Origin: Candidatus Flexifilum affinis
GTDB lineage: Bacteria; Chloroflexota; Anaerolineae; Aggregatilineales; Phototrophicaceae
Reading direction: 5' to 3'
NCBI GenBank assembly: GCA_016713325.1
Contig: JADJPJ010000002.1
Span: 186,001-250,000, forward strand
Length of the DNA stretch: 64,000 nt
The notes beneath the pieces are model-generated. The model did not search any database. It was not told the DNA's origin and saw only the letters and a program-made list of their open reading frames with translations. The position numbers were made by a program, and so were the translations under genes. Shown here one piece after another: positions 52,248 through 60,955 of this stretch (positions within the stretch are counted from its first letter, which is position 1; the number at the start of each line of letters is the position of its first letter).

Positions 52248-52727
52248 CTCGTTGACTCCATCTATGCATGTTATTGCACTTCGGTCTGGTCAGTGCGGTT
52301 TCGGTTCGCTTGTGAGACATCCCGGGGGGCCCATGCAGCGGTCGGTGCCCGGCGGTCCCATAGAGAGGTTGTTAAGTGGGGCTGTTGCCTGATGAGCGAG
52401 ATATTTCTGAATCCTGCCCGGGACTGGTGCAGATGCGTCATCAAGCCTGAGCGCCGGCGAGTCCGGCAGGCGAGCGATTTATGTCTGGGATTGCAACCCG
52501 ATCCGGAAAGATTGAGGTGAATGTCCCTTGGTTGAGAGATGAATAGCTTGCAGCGAATCCTATAGATAGCATAAGGTTAATGCCTGAAACCTGCATCCTT
52601 CTTCGGGGGGGTGTTCTATCCTGCTTTGGAGGGATCTTTTTGCGTACTTGAAGGTTTGTCACCATCATTCATAAGTGTACGAATGCCTGACCTTACCGAG
52701 CGAGTGTGAACGAAGGCACATGAAGAG
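52248..52727. other. Intergenic region, 480 bp
   Basis: No gene that could be supported. The stretch is mid-GC and contains a C/G-rich patch (about 52606-52612) and short A/T-rich segments near 52555-52585 that may host the promoter of the kinase at 52728. Short reading frames here have no ribosome site or homology. Confidence 0.4.
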
Positions 52728-54272
52728 ATGAGCGATTCTGATGAGAAGATCGAAGCTGTACAGCGTTGGATCAATGAGCTACGGCAGAATCGAGTTACAG
52801 AGCCATCTGGGCCTAACCCTGGAGAAACAGCGCTCAGCGAGATCCTGAATCTGATCCGGCAAGTCGACGCCCCACCATCGTCGGAACTGAATGAGTCCGG
52901 GACCTATGCTGACCTGGAAAGACAGGTACAGGAGCAAACAGACGCGTTGACCCGGGCAACCAACGCCTTGAAAGGACAGATCACAGAGCGGGAAGTGGCA
53001 GCGCAAAAGCTGCGAAAAGCCTATAACGATTTGGAGGCGCATCTTCAGGAGCATATCGCGTATCAGTCCAGGCTGAACCAACGCCTGCAGGAGCAGATCG
53101 ACGAGCAAAAACGCACCCAGACGTTTGAGCAGGAAGAGCGCGCATTGACGGAAGCCCTGCGGGATACACTTGCGACCATGAGCAGTACCGTCGATCTGGA
53201 CAAAATCCTGGATCATATTCTCGATACTGTCAAACGGGTCGCACCTTATGACGGCGCGAATATCCTGTTTGTGGAGTCTGACCTCGTGCGTGTGGTACGC
53301 CAGAGGGGCTACATCGAAAAAGGAATGGAAAAGGACGCCCTAAATCAACCGATTCCGCTTATGAGGCTGGCCGCCCTGCAGCAATTGATCCAGATTGGAA
53401 AACCGCTGGCGATTGCTGATACGACGACCTCGCCAATGTGGATCGGATTTCCCGGTCTCGATTGGGTGAACTCGAATGTTATCGCCCCAATCCGTTCAAA
53501 TAGTAAGGTTCTGGGCTTTCTCTCGCTGGATAGTGCCACCCCGGGCTTCTTTACCCAGGCGCATGCGGAACGGTTGCAGACGTTTGCGGATCAAGCCGCC
53601 ATCGCCATTCAGAGTGCCCGCCTGCTTGACCGCGCGAAACGGGCGGCCGTACTCGCAGAGCGAAATCGCCTGGCGAATGAACTACACGATACCATTTCTC
53701 AAACGCTATGGTCAGTGAGCCTGATCACCGAGCGGTTGCCCGTGATATGGGAAATCGATATGGATGAGGGAAGGCGCAGCCTGATGACCCTGCATCAATT
53801 GGCTCAGAGCGCTCTGGCAGACATGCGCTCGCTGCTCCTGGAACTGCGTCCATCGGCGCTCTCTGATGAGAAGCTGGGTGACTTGATTCGCCAGACAGCC
53901 GGGATCATCACCAACCGTACCGGATTGAACATCTCAGTCCAGATAGCAGAGCAAGAGCCTGTGCCGCCCGATGTGCATTTTGCTCTTTATCGTGTGGTTC
54001 AAGAAGCGCTCAACAACATTGTCTTTCACGCTTCAGCCAGTCGTGTGGAAGTTTACTTCAGCAGCCATTCTGGGCGCGTTGAACTCACTGTTCATGACAA
54101 CGGACTCGGCTTTGACCCAACCGACATAGAGCCTGGGCATCTGGGACTCAGCATCATGTACGATCGTGTCCAGAATATTGGCGGCACGATCGAGACCATC
54201 AGCCGAAAAGGAGAAGGGACACTCATCAAGGTTGTCTGGACAGACCCTGCGGACGAGAACAGGGTACAATGA
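52728..54272 (+). CDS. GAF-domain sensor histidine kinase, NarX/HisKA_3 type
   Basis: 514 residues, cytoplasmic (no membrane helix). A coiled coil (about 55-140, 'LERQVQEQTDALTRATNALKGQITERE', partial) precedes a GAF domain (about 155-300, 'DKILDHILDTVKRVAPYDGANILFVE', 'GLDWVNSNVIAPIRSNSKVLGFLSLDS', partial). HisKA_3 follows, with phospho-His near 320 in 'ERNRLANELHDTISQTLWSVSLI', then HATPase_c ('DNGLGFDPTDIEPGHLGLSIMYDRVQNIGG', partial). The partner regulator starts 65 bp downstream. The GAF ligand is unknown. Confidence 0.95.
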   Translation: MSDSDEKIEAVQRWINELRQNRVTEPSGPNPGETALSEILNLIRQVDAPPSSELNESGTYADLERQVQEQTDALTRATNALKGQITEREVAAQKLRKAYNDLEAHLQEHIAYQSRLNQRLQEQIDEQKRTQTFEQEERALTEALRDTLATMSSTVDLDKILDHILDTVKRVAPYDGANILFVESDLVRVVRQRGYIEKGMEKDALNQPIPLMRLAALQQLIQIGKPLAIADTTTSPMWIGFPGLDWVNSNVIAPIRSNSKVLGFLSLDSATPGFFTQAHAERLQTFADQAAIAIQSARLLDRAKRAAVLAERNRLANELHDTISQTLWSVSLITERLPVIWEIDMDEGRRSLMTLHQLAQSALADMRSLLLELRPSALSDEKLGDLIRQTAGIITNRTGLNISVQIAEQEPVPPDVHFALYRVVQEALNNIVFHASASRVEVYFSSHSGRVELTVHDNGLGFDPTDIEPGHLGLSIMYDRVQNIGGTIETISRKGEGTLIKVVWTDPADENRVQ

Positions 54273-54337
54273 TTCCGAGTGGACATTTCTAGCGAAGAAG
54301 TCAATCGGACAATCGGATTGCGGATGGAGGAGAGTCG

Positions 54338-54997
54338 ATGGTCACACAAGATCTGATCTGGGTCGTGATTGTCGATGATCACGCGATGCTGCGTAAAGGG
54401 CTGGCCGTATTCCTGATGAGTTACTCCGATCTCAAACTTGTCGGGGAGACCGCTAATGGCAAAGACGCGCTGACACTGTGTGCGGACAAGCGCCCCGATA
54501 TCGTTTTGATGGATTTGATGATGCCTATCATGGATGGTATCACCGCGACACGCCTTATCCGCCAGGATTTCCCCGATACACAGGTGATTGCACTGACCAG
54601 TTTCGGTGAAGAGAAACTCATCAAGGATGTTCTTCAGGCCGGCGCGATCAGTTACCTCTTCAAAAAGATCTCGGCGGACGATCTCGCAAACGCCATTCGT
54701 GCTGCACGGGAAGGAATTTCAACATTTGCTCCGGAAGTGACTGAAGTGCTTATTCGATCCGTTCGGCAGCCACATTCCATATTTGAGGATCTGACCCCGC
54801 GCGAACGGGAAGTGCTGAGCTTGATGGTCAAAGGGCTTGGCAATAATGAGATTTCGAGTACTTTGATGATCGGGCTGTCGACCACGAAATCCCATGTCAG
54901 CAATGTTCTTTCTAAGCTGGGTGTTGCAAGTCGTACTGAAGCAATCGTGATGGTGCTGGAACACAACCTCAATATGGGGGCTTTCTATATCCCCTGA
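54338..54997 (+). CDS. NarL/FixJ family response regulator
   Basis: 219 residues. Receiver domain: DD13-14, phospho-Asp59 ('DIVLMDLMMPIMDGI'), 'VIALTSF' and Lys in 'YLFKKISADDL'. The LuxR-type HTH (about 147-212) reads 'LTPREREVLSLMVKGLGNNEISSTLMIGLSTTKSHVSNVLSKLGVASRTEAI' (partial). The start ATG follows GGAGGAGAG. It pairs with the GAF kinase upstream. Targets are unknown; the stress genes immediately downstream (55.4-57.1 kb) are candidates. Confidence 0.95.
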   Translation: MVTQDLIWVVIVDDHAMLRKGLAVFLMSYSDLKLVGETANGKDALTLCADKRPDIVLMDLMMPIMDGITATRLIRQDFPDTQVIALTSFGEEKLIKDVLQAGAISYLFKKISADDLANAIRAAREGISTFAPEVTEVLIRSVRQPHSIFEDLTPREREVLSLMVKGLGNNEISSTLMIGLSTTKSHVSNVLSKLGVASRTEAIVMVLEHNLNMGAFYIP

Positions 54998-55445
54998 TTG
55001 GCTCCCCGAAACCATTACCGCGAACCGCCTCGATCGTGCGCAGTCTGTAGGCCAAACCTTGAGTCGGGCAGGGATATCATCCTTTGGTATGATGCACGCA
55101 CCCGTCCGACGAAGGATGTATTGATAAGTATCAAGTTATATACTTTAAATAGCCTCCATCAAAAGCGATGAACCAAGATCGGTCAGAGCTGGGAGATTTG
55201 AACAAGGTGAGTTCCCCCCGTTAAGCCAGGTCACGTCGGTTCGGCACTCAGCGCTTTTCGGCTGACGCGAGCATTTCCGAAGCCCCTCTCATTAGGCCGA
55301 TTTGGGCGTATGCCTCAATTCCTGAACTGCCGCACTTCGGCTCAGGACATTGCTCTTCCCGATTCCGGACGTAAGAGCGATGTAATGTGGACAAATAGGT
55401 TGGACCTGATTTAACTGCTTTTGGTGCCCGGCGTAGTAGAAGCGA
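54998..55445. other. Intergenic region, 448 bp
   Basis: No supported gene. It includes an A/T-rich segment at about 55120-55150 that could carry a promoter for the GlsB/YeaQ-like gene, and a short hairpin around 55072-55091. No REP element is evident. Confidence 0.4.
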
Positions 55446-55730
55446 ATGGAGATAGAGATCGTGGAACCCATGGGATTGATTGCGTGGTTAGTGGTTGGTG
55501 GTATCGCCGGCTGGTTGGCGAGCAAGGTGATATCTAGCGGCTTGGGACTCATAGGCAATATTCTCGTCGGTATCGTCGGCGGTTTCATCGGCGGATTCCT
55601 GTTTCACGCCATTGGTGAACCCGGCATGACAGGCTTCAGTCTCTGGAGCGTTTTCGTCGCTTTCATTGGCGCGGTGGTGCTGTTGTATGCCATCCGCCTG
55701 GTGAGTGGACGCAGAAGCCTTCGTGCGTAA
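55446..55730 (+). CDS. GlsB/YeaQ/YmgE family membrane protein
   Basis: 94 residues (the homologous start may be ATG 55470, giving 86). Gly-rich membrane protein with three hydrophobic segments: 'GLIAWLVVGGIAGWLASKVI', 'LGLIGNILVGIVGGFIGGFLFH' and 'SVFVAFIGAVVLLYAIRLVSG' (partial), a transglycosylase-associated/GlsB-type family. It is linked to stationary-phase and acid stress in relatives. Next to YtxH and CsbD genes it makes a small stress cluster. Confidence 0.9.
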   Translation: MEIEIVEPMGLIAWLVVGGIAGWLASKVISSGLGLIGNILVGIVGGFIGGFLFHAIGEPGMTGFSLWSVFVAFIGAVVLLYAIRLVSGRRSLRA

Positions 55731-55841
55731 GGAGTAGACGCGCCTTGGAAGCTGCTGAGAGGATACGGGAATCTTCACTGTCATTATCCCCTGTCCCCTC
55801 GAAGAACCCTGTGAAATATGAAATGAACCGAGGCATTAACG

Positions 55842-56126
55842 ATGAACAATGACCGTGTCTACTATAGTCACGATGCTGAAAAACAGGCTATGCGTGCGAA
55901 AACCCTGCTCACGCTGCTGTGCCTGGCATTTGGACTGGGAATGGGAGCTGCATTAGCCTTGCTGTTTGCCCCGTCTTCCGGCAAGACAGCTCGTCATGAC
56001 CTCGCCAGGGGTGTCGAAGACGGGTTGAATTCGGGCCGCGAAACGGTCGAACCGCTGGTGAAGCGGCTTGAAGAGGAATTCGCTGATCTGCGCAAGAACA
56101 TCAATGAGCGCCTGACGCAAAGCTGA
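55842..56126 (+). CDS. YtxH-like membrane-anchored stress protein
   Basis: 94 residues. One TM segment ('TLLTLLCLAFGLGMGAALALLFAPSSG', about 20-46) ends in the family-typical 'LFAPSSGKTAR'. A charged C-terminal helix follows ('VEPLVKRLEEEFADLRKNINERL'). YtxH-type gas-vesicle/general-stress proteins sit at the inner membrane, function unknown. The gene begins 112 bp after the GlsB-like gene. Confidence 0.88.
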   Translation: MNNDRVYYSHDAEKQAMRAKTLLTLLCLAFGLGMGAALALLFAPSSGKTARHDLARGVEDGLNSGRETVEPLVKRLEEEFADLRKNINERLTQS

Positions 56127-56263
56127 AGCAGGTTCGCGCGAGAAGTCGTACGGCGGACGTGTGACTCTACGTCCGCCGAAGACATACGGGACTCGATTCA
56201 GTGGAAAGGGTGTCTATCGGGCTGACCATTGGTCAGACGATGCAGATAGACAAAGGGGTGTGT

Positions 56264-56740
56264 ATGAAGAAGAACGTGGGCTTGTGGATTGATCATAGAC
56301 AGGCTGTTATGGTAATTGAACTCGACCAGGATGAAGAGGGCAAACGAATAATTTCCGGTATGGAGAAGCCCGTCCGTTATTCAGGTGCTTCACATGCGTG
56401 TGAAGCAAGTGAAGTACAGGATGGACGCAGCCCACGCTTCATTGATCACCCTCATGATTACTACGACAAAGGCAGGCCGGCGCAGCGCCCCCCCGGTTTC
56501 GATGGGCCGAAAACGTGGGGCGCAGCGCGTCTCCTGGCGCTCGGGGTCCTGCGCAAAGCCGGAGCAGCCGGTCTTGAGCTCGGCGCGCGACCCGGGGCGA
56601 ATCACCGGTGGCCCTGGATGACCGGAAAATCGCCTGGGCACATCAAAAGAGACGGTGCTATTACGCGGCTGATCGTCGAAGCCCCCCCCGAATTCCCCAC
56701 CCCGCCGCGGCCCCCCGGGGCAAAAACTGTTCGGAAGTGA
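56264..56740 (+). CDS. Small 'LWIDHR' family protein, C-terminal half apparently scrambled
   Basis: 158 residues from the ATG at 56264. The N-terminal 60-65 residues match a small conserved bacterial family that begins '(M)KK..GLWIDHR.AV..': 'MKKNVGLWIDHRQAVMVIEL', 'SGMEKPVRYSGAS' and 'RSPRFIDHPHDYYDK'. In relatives a domain resembling release-factor eRF1/Rossmann-like sequence follows. Here residues about 66-158 are Pro/Gly/Arg-rich ('GRPAQRPPGFDGPKTWGAARL', partial), with runs of C and G at DNA level (56488-56495, 56684-56720, 56746-56772). That suggests a damaged 3' half or erroneous sequence. The function is not established. Confidence 0.7.
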   Translation: MKKNVGLWIDHRQAVMVIELDQDEEGKRIISGMEKPVRYSGASHACEASEVQDGRSPRFIDHPHDYYDKGRPAQRPPGFDGPKTWGAARLLALGVLRKAGAAGLELGARPGANHRWPWMTGKSPGHIKRDGAITRLIVEAPPEFPTPPRPPGAKTVRK

Positions 56741-56870
56741 GTGGTGGGGGCCGGGGGCCGGCCGGCCGGCGCTGAGTCGTTCACTCTGAGCGGCTCAAAG
56801 GCCAGACAGCGATAGGCGAGCAGACGCCACCTGCAGTGCAAGTTTACTTGACAGAGTTGAAGGGAAAATC

Positions 56871-57089
56871 ATGATGGCAAGAAGTGGAAATTGGGATGTG
56901 GTCGGCGGCAAATGGAAGCAGTTCGTAGGTGAGGTCAAGAAGCAGTGGGGTGACCTGACAGATGACGAACTCATGGAGGTCAATGGCGATCGTGAAATCC
57001 TGGCCGGCAAAATCCAGGAGAAGTATGGCATCGCCAAAGAAGAGGCGAACAAACAAATCGACAAATGGGCAGACAAACTGAAGGTGTAG
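56871..57089 (+). CDS. CsbD family stress protein
   Basis: 72 residues (ATG 56871, or 56874 one codon later) with AAGGGAA upstream. Typical CsbD layout: 'NWDVVGGKWKQFVGEVKKQWG', 'LTDDELMEVNGDREILAGKIQEKYGIAKEEANKQIDKW' (partial). Small, soluble, helical and charged; general-stress-induced in Bacillus, function unknown. Followed by two hairpins. Confidence 0.95.
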   Translation: MMARSGNWDVVGGKWKQFVGEVKKQWGDLTDDELMEVNGDREILAGKIQEKYGIAKEEANKQIDKWADKLKV

Positions 57090-57132
57090 CTGAACAGCAC
57101 TCGTTTCTGCTGTGTGTGCTTAAACAGCATGA

Positions 57133-57176
57133 CCGATATATGTATCGGGACAGGGGCAGATATGTGTCTGCCCCTG
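57133..57176. repeat. Two hairpins downstream of csbD
   Basis: Hairpin 1: CCGATA/TATCGG (57133-57148), loop TATG. Hairpin 2: CAGGGGCAGA/TCTGCCCCTG (57151-57176), loop TATGTG. There is no T tract, so these are more REP-like than terminator-like. The second has a GGGG(C) palindromic core reminiscent of the other dispersed palindromes. Confidence 0.55.
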
Positions 57177-57317
57177 CAGTCCAAGTCCCCTCATTTTCTC
57201 GCGTTTTCTCCGCATGAAGTGGCTTCTCCCCTCCTGCCGCGCTATACTCGGCGCACATCCCGGTTCTGCGCTCTCAGACTGTTCATGCAGACCCACCCCT
57301 GACCCTAGGAGGAACAC

Positions 57318-58313
57318 ATGGCATACCTGCCCGCGGAAACGCGCTATGACTCGATGCAGTACCGCCGCACCGGCCGCAGCGGCCTGCTGCTCCCGGCCGT
57401 GTCGCTCGGCATCTGGTACAACTTCGGCGGCATCGACCCGATCGAGAATGCCCGCGCCATGATCCGCAAGGCCTTCGACCTGGGCATCACCCACATCGAC
57501 ATCGCCAACAACTATGGGCCGCCCCCTGGCTCGGCGGAAGAGACCTTCGGCCGCATCTTCCGGGAAGATCTGGCTGCCTACCGCGACGAACTGGTTGTCT
57601 CCAACAAGGCCGGCTACTATATGTGGCCCGGCCCCTACGGCGAATGGGGGTCGCGCAAGTACCTCATCGCCAGTTGCGACCAGAGCCTCAAGCGCACCGG
57701 CCTGGAGTACTTCGACATCTTTTACAGCCATCGGCCCGATCCGAACACGCCCCTGGAAGAGACCATGGGCGCGCTGGATTACCTGGTCCGCAGCGGCCGT
57801 GCCCTGTACGTCGGCATCTCCACCTACAGCCCGGAGCAGACCCGGCAGGCCGCCGAAATCCTGCGCGGCCTGGGTACCCCGTGCCTGATCCACCAGCCGC
57901 GTTACAACATGTTCGACCGCTGGATCGAGGACGGTCTGCTGGACGAACTCGAAAAGCAGGGGATCGGCTGCATTGCCTTCTCGCCGCTTTGCCAGGGCCT
58001 GCTGACCGACAAGTACATCCGTGAAATGCCGGACGACTCGCGCGCGGCCAAGCTCAGCAATCGCTTCCACTGGGGCGACGAGGTCACCGACGATCGCATC
58101 GCCAAGGTGCGCCAGCTCAACGAACTGGCCAGGCAGCGCGGTCAGACCATGGCCGAGCTGGCCGTGGCCTGGGTGCTGCGTCACCCCGGCATGACCTCCG
58201 CGCTGATCGGCGCCAGCCGACCGGAGCAGATCGAGGATGTGGTCAAGGGGCTGGGCAACCTGAGCTTCAGCGCCGAGGAACTCCAGCAGATCGACGCCAT
58301 CCTGGCGGGCTGA
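57318..58313 (+). CDS. Aldo/keto reductase, YghZ-like (L-glyceraldehyde-3-phosphate reductase type)
   Basis: 331 residues; start ATG with AGGAGG upstream. TIM-barrel AKR with catalytic tetrad in 'THIDIANNYG' (Asp, Tyr), 'VVSNKAGYYM' (Lys) and 'FYSHRPD' (His). 'GSRKYLIASCDQSLKRTGLEYFDI', 'PRYNMFDRWIEDGLLDEL' and 'VAWVLRHPGMTSALIGASRPEQI' (partial motifs) place it in the YghZ/AKR14 subgroup that detoxifies methylglyoxal or reduces L-glyceraldehyde-3-P using NADPH. It is followed by a strong terminator. Methylglyoxal defence fits the DJ-1-like gene at 34269. Confidence 0.95.
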   Translation: MAYLPAETRYDSMQYRRTGRSGLLLPAVSLGIWYNFGGIDPIENARAMIRKAFDLGITHIDIANNYGPPPGSAEETFGRIFREDLAAYRDELVVSNKAGYYMWPGPYGEWGSRKYLIASCDQSLKRTGLEYFDIFYSHRPDPNTPLEETMGALDYLVRSGRALYVGISTYSPEQTRQAAEILRGLGTPCLIHQPRYNMFDRWIEDGLLDELEKQGIGCIAFSPLCQGLLTDKYIREMPDDSRAAKLSNRFHWGDEVTDDRIAKVRQLNELARQRGQTMAELAVAWVLRHPGMTSALIGASRPEQIEDVVKGLGNLSFSAEELQQIDAILAG

Positions 58314-58335
58314 TCGTCTGACATGAACAACTGCG

Positions 58336-58363
58336 AGGACGTGGCGACCCCACGTCCTTTTTT
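58336..58363 (+). terminator. Rho-independent terminator after the aldo/keto reductase
   Basis: A 9-bp stem AGGACGTGG / CCACGTCCT, 5-nt loop, followed by a TTTTTT run (58358-58363). Confidence 0.88.
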
Positions 58364-58402
58364 GTGCGCTCTATGGAAGGCAGAACAGAAGGTAGAACAC
58401 GA

Positions 58403-59104
58403 ATGGCGCCCCTCATCGGCATCACCACCTATCCGCGCGACGAAAACGGCAGAGTGAACCTTCCGGTCGCCTACTCGGATGCGGTGCGCCGCGCCGGTGG
58501 CATTCCGTTGCTGATCCCGCCGGGTGAGCCGCGCCAGGACGAACTGCTGGCCGTGCTGGATGCCATCATTTTCTCCGGCGGCGGCGACATCGAGCCGACG
58601 CGCTACAGCGACGGCCAGCATGCGCTGGTCTACTCGGTCAATCCGGAGCGCGATCAGTTCGAGATCGATCTCGTACGGCGATCGCTCGATGCCGAGAAAC
58701 CGGTGCTCTGCATCTGCCGCGGGCTGCAAGTCCTCAACGTGGCACTGGGTGGTTCGCTCATCCAGCATATCCCCGATGTCGTGCCAGATGCCGTCGAACA
58801 CCGTCTCCCGCCGCGCGAACCCTCCCGCCATGCAGTCGATCTCGATCCCGAGTCGCGCCTGGTCGCGATCATGGGGCAGGGCCGTGTCACGACGGCTTCC
58901 TGGCATCATCAGGCCATCGACCGGCTCGCCGAGGGTCTGCGCGTCGTCGGCTGGGCATCCGATGACGTGATCGAGGCTGTTGAGGTGGCCGGCAAGCCGC
59001 AGGTCATGGCTGTGCAGTGGCACCCGGAGCTCAGCGCGGCAGAAGACGCGGCGCAGCAGGCCCTGTTTGACAACCTGGTGAAGCTGGGCAGTCGGGCAGG
59101 CTGA
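58403..59104 (+). CDS. Gamma-glutamyl-gamma-aminobutyrate hydrolase (peptidase C26, PuuD-like)
   Basis: 233 residues from the ATG at 58403; a longer frame from 58364 starts inside the terminator tail. Class-I glutamine amidotransferase fold: 'GITTYPRDENGRVNLPVAY', 'IIFSGGGDIEPTRY', nucleophile Cys105 in 'VLCICRGLQVLNVALGGSL', 'VTTASWHHQAIDRLAEGL' and the His207/Glu209 pair in 'VMAVQWHPEL'. Hydrolyses gamma-glutamyl-GABA or related gamma-glutamyl compounds; may recycle polyamine or gamma-glutamyl peptides. Its stop is about 300 bp before the archaellin gene. Confidence 0.95.
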   Translation: MAPLIGITTYPRDENGRVNLPVAYSDAVRRAGGIPLLIPPGEPRQDELLAVLDAIIFSGGGDIEPTRYSDGQHALVYSVNPERDQFEIDLVRRSLDAEKPVLCICRGLQVLNVALGGSLIQHIPDVVPDAVEHRLPPREPSRHAVDLDPESRLVAIMGQGRVTTASWHHQAIDRLAEGLRVVGWASDDVIEAVEVAGKPQVMAVQWHPELSAAEDAAQQALFDNLVKLGSRAG

Positions 59105-59200
59105 GTCCTGAACAGTCCCGTCCGCCTTAACGCTTCATCCACTGCTTCTGGCCAGCCTCCTTTATTCTGGAACTGTGCTGTTCTGTGAAACTTTCCCTAA

Positions 59201-59397
59201 ATTCGTGAATAAATAGTAAATTCTCCAGCATCACAGGGTGACATTGTTCATGGTTTTCCTTTGAACGGTGTCATTTTGCTTGTGTCGTGGTAGATAAGTC
59301 CTATAACCTCAATTATTCGTAAATGAATTGAGGCGTATTGTCTAAACATCGAAGCATCAATACAGACCTGCATCTAGGTGAAACGGAGCAGACACCC
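59201..59397 (+). promoter_or_regulatory. Leader of archaellin gene 1: ATTCGTRAAT motifs, inverted repeat and conserved SD hairpin
   Basis: The A/T-rich gap holds ATTCGTGAAT (59201-59210) and ATTCGTAAAT (59315-59324, inside an 8-bp inverted repeat CCTCAATT / AATTGAGG at 59307-59333). Near the start an ACCT-N6-AGGT stem-loop (59366-59379) precedes GAAACGGAGCAG, which supplies the ribosome site. The hairpin, its spacing and the CGGAG are repeated before the second archaellin with different loop bases. The operator role is inference; the shared leader is seen. Confidence 0.5.
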
Positions 59398-59991
59398 ATG
59401 AATAGCAAGTTACACAAGAATCAGAGTGGTCAGGCAGCCCTGGAAACCGCGATCATCCTGATCGCCTTCGTCGTGGTCGCATCAGTGTTCGCCTTCGCGA
59501 TCCTCTCCGCCGGTTCCGCCTCGACCGAACGCGGCGAAGAAGCCATCTACGCCGGCCTGGAAAACGTCCAGTCCTCGATGCAGGTGAAGGGTGCCGTCAT
59601 TGCCACGTCTTCTTCCGCAACCGCAGTGAGCACCGTGGTCTTCACTGTTGCTCCGGTCTCAGGCGGCGAGCCGATCAACCTGGATACCGTGGCCCCCGAG
59701 GTCATCATTGCCTACCGTGACAATGCCCAGCAGCTACGCGATGTCGACTTTGACGTCGCCTGGATCGTCCAGGAAACTGTTGTAGCCGACCGGGATAACC
59801 TTCTGGAAGATGGCGAACTCGCGGAAATCACTGTGAATCTTGCCACCGCCTTTGCTGCCGAAACACCAGTTCTTGCCGACCTCGGCCCCAACCAGGCCTT
59901 TACGCTGGAAGTTAAGCCCCCGACCGGCGGTACCATCGTCGTTCACCGCACGACCCCGGCTGCGCTCGAAGACGTGATGGAACTGCACTAA
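59398..59991 (+). CDS. arlB1: Archaellin (archaeal-type flagellin) 1
   Basis: 197 residues from the ATG at 59398. The N-terminus has a class III (prepilin-type) signal: basic 'MNSKLHKNQSG' then 'QAALETAIILIAFVVVASVFA' (partial), with predicted cleavage between Gly11 and Gln12 and Glu16 at mature position +5. The helix continues to about residue 65, then a beta-rich globular domain with Ser/Thr/Val repeats ends in 'AFTLEVKPPTGGTIVVHRTT'. This matches archaeal FlaB/ArlB filament subunits, not bacterial flagellin (FliC) or type IV pilins, which lack this C-terminal layout. It makes the filament of an archaellum, processed by an ArlK-like peptidase at the membrane. Paralogue 1.1 kb downstream. 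Confidence 0.9.
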   Translation: MNSKLHKNQSGQAALETAIILIAFVVVASVFAFAILSAGSASTERGEEAIYAGLENVQSSMQVKGAVIATSSSATAVSTVVFTVAPVSGGEPINLDTVAPEVIIAYRDNAQQLRDVDFDVAWIVQETVVADRDNLLEDGELAEITVNLATAFAAETPVLADLGPNQAFTLEVKPPTGGTIVVHRTTPAALEDVMELH

Positions 59992-60955
59992 CCTGAAGAA
60001 ATCCTCGTACGGCACGGTTCAGAGATGAGCCGTGCCGGATGCATAACGAAGAATTGAGACTGCACCGCACGGTCCAGTCTCAATTCTTTTCTTCTGCGTT
60101 CCACTCCGCCGATTCTCGATGCTCATTGAATACCCTTCATCAGCGCCCACCATCACGCCCTTCATTCGGCGAGCAGCGCCAAGCCACACGCTGCGACTAA
60201 TCGGCAGCCACTGGACCATGCTGGCGTGGGCTTAAGGGCTTGTACTCAGAATGTGGGACCGCACAGACGACGCAGCTTATGAATGGGTCGAGTCAATGGG
60301 TCTGCCTCAATGCGGTACGACTTTCGCTTCCCCTTTCTCCCCCGCGCAAGTGGGGAGAAGGGGAGAGTCTCTATCCTTCACCCGGCTTGCACGCAAGCCG
60401 GGTGAAGGGCAAACGCGCCATGAAAGTTCATAACAGGCTCTAGGTTCGGGGTGGGGGTAGACACCTACGGATAAGCCAAGAATGGCGATCCTGTTACCAG
60501 GGCAGCTCAGTGGACCATTCGTTGCGGCCATCAAGAACCTACCCCTATCAGGTCGTGGAGCTTCCGGGGTGAGGATCCTCACCTGATGGAGTACCGAAAA
60601 CAGACATGTCGGATTGAGGGAGGCGGGCACGAAAAACCGCATCCCTAGCTTCCAGTCATTTCGAGCGTGGGGACGGCATTCTTGCTGTCTGCCGAAAGTC
60701 ATTCGTACCTGAATTCGCCTTTTCAGAAACTCGATCAGATGTTGCGGATGCTAGACCTAACCCTGTGTGGGGATGACACACGGCGCGCCACGTTTTGCCT
60801 GGAGGGGTTGTTGCGGTTTTCTAATGCTTCTGCGTATCTTAAGTCTTGGAGCCCGCGCCACTGTGGTTTTCGGCCCATCTCGGCTTTGTCATCATCCGAT
60901 TCATTGAGCTTCTCCGGACAAATTTCTTCCCTCAATCCGTAAAGAAAAATGAATT
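59992..60955. other. Intergenic region between the archaellin genes
   Basis: About 960 bp without a supported gene. It contains a REP-like pair of hairpins at 60329-60408 and otherwise unremarkable sequence. A plus-strand frame at 60667-60942 (91 codons) has no homology, start site or codon bias that supports it. Confidence 0.5.
60329..60408. repeat. Tandem hairpins in the inter-archaellin gap
   Basis: Hairpin 1 arms 60329-60342 and 60352-60365 (CCCCTTTCTCCCC-type / GGGGAGAAGGGG). Hairpin 2: a 16-bp perfect stem (CCTTCACCCGGCTTGC 60375-60390 / GCAAGCCGGGTGAAGG 60393-60408) with a 2-nt spacer. These are REP/MITE-like and may terminate arlB1 transcription. Confidence 0.65.

Noticed and set aside
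60667..60942. 91-codon frame in the inter-archaellin gap
   Set aside because: No ribosome site, no homology and atypical composition; treated as non-coding.
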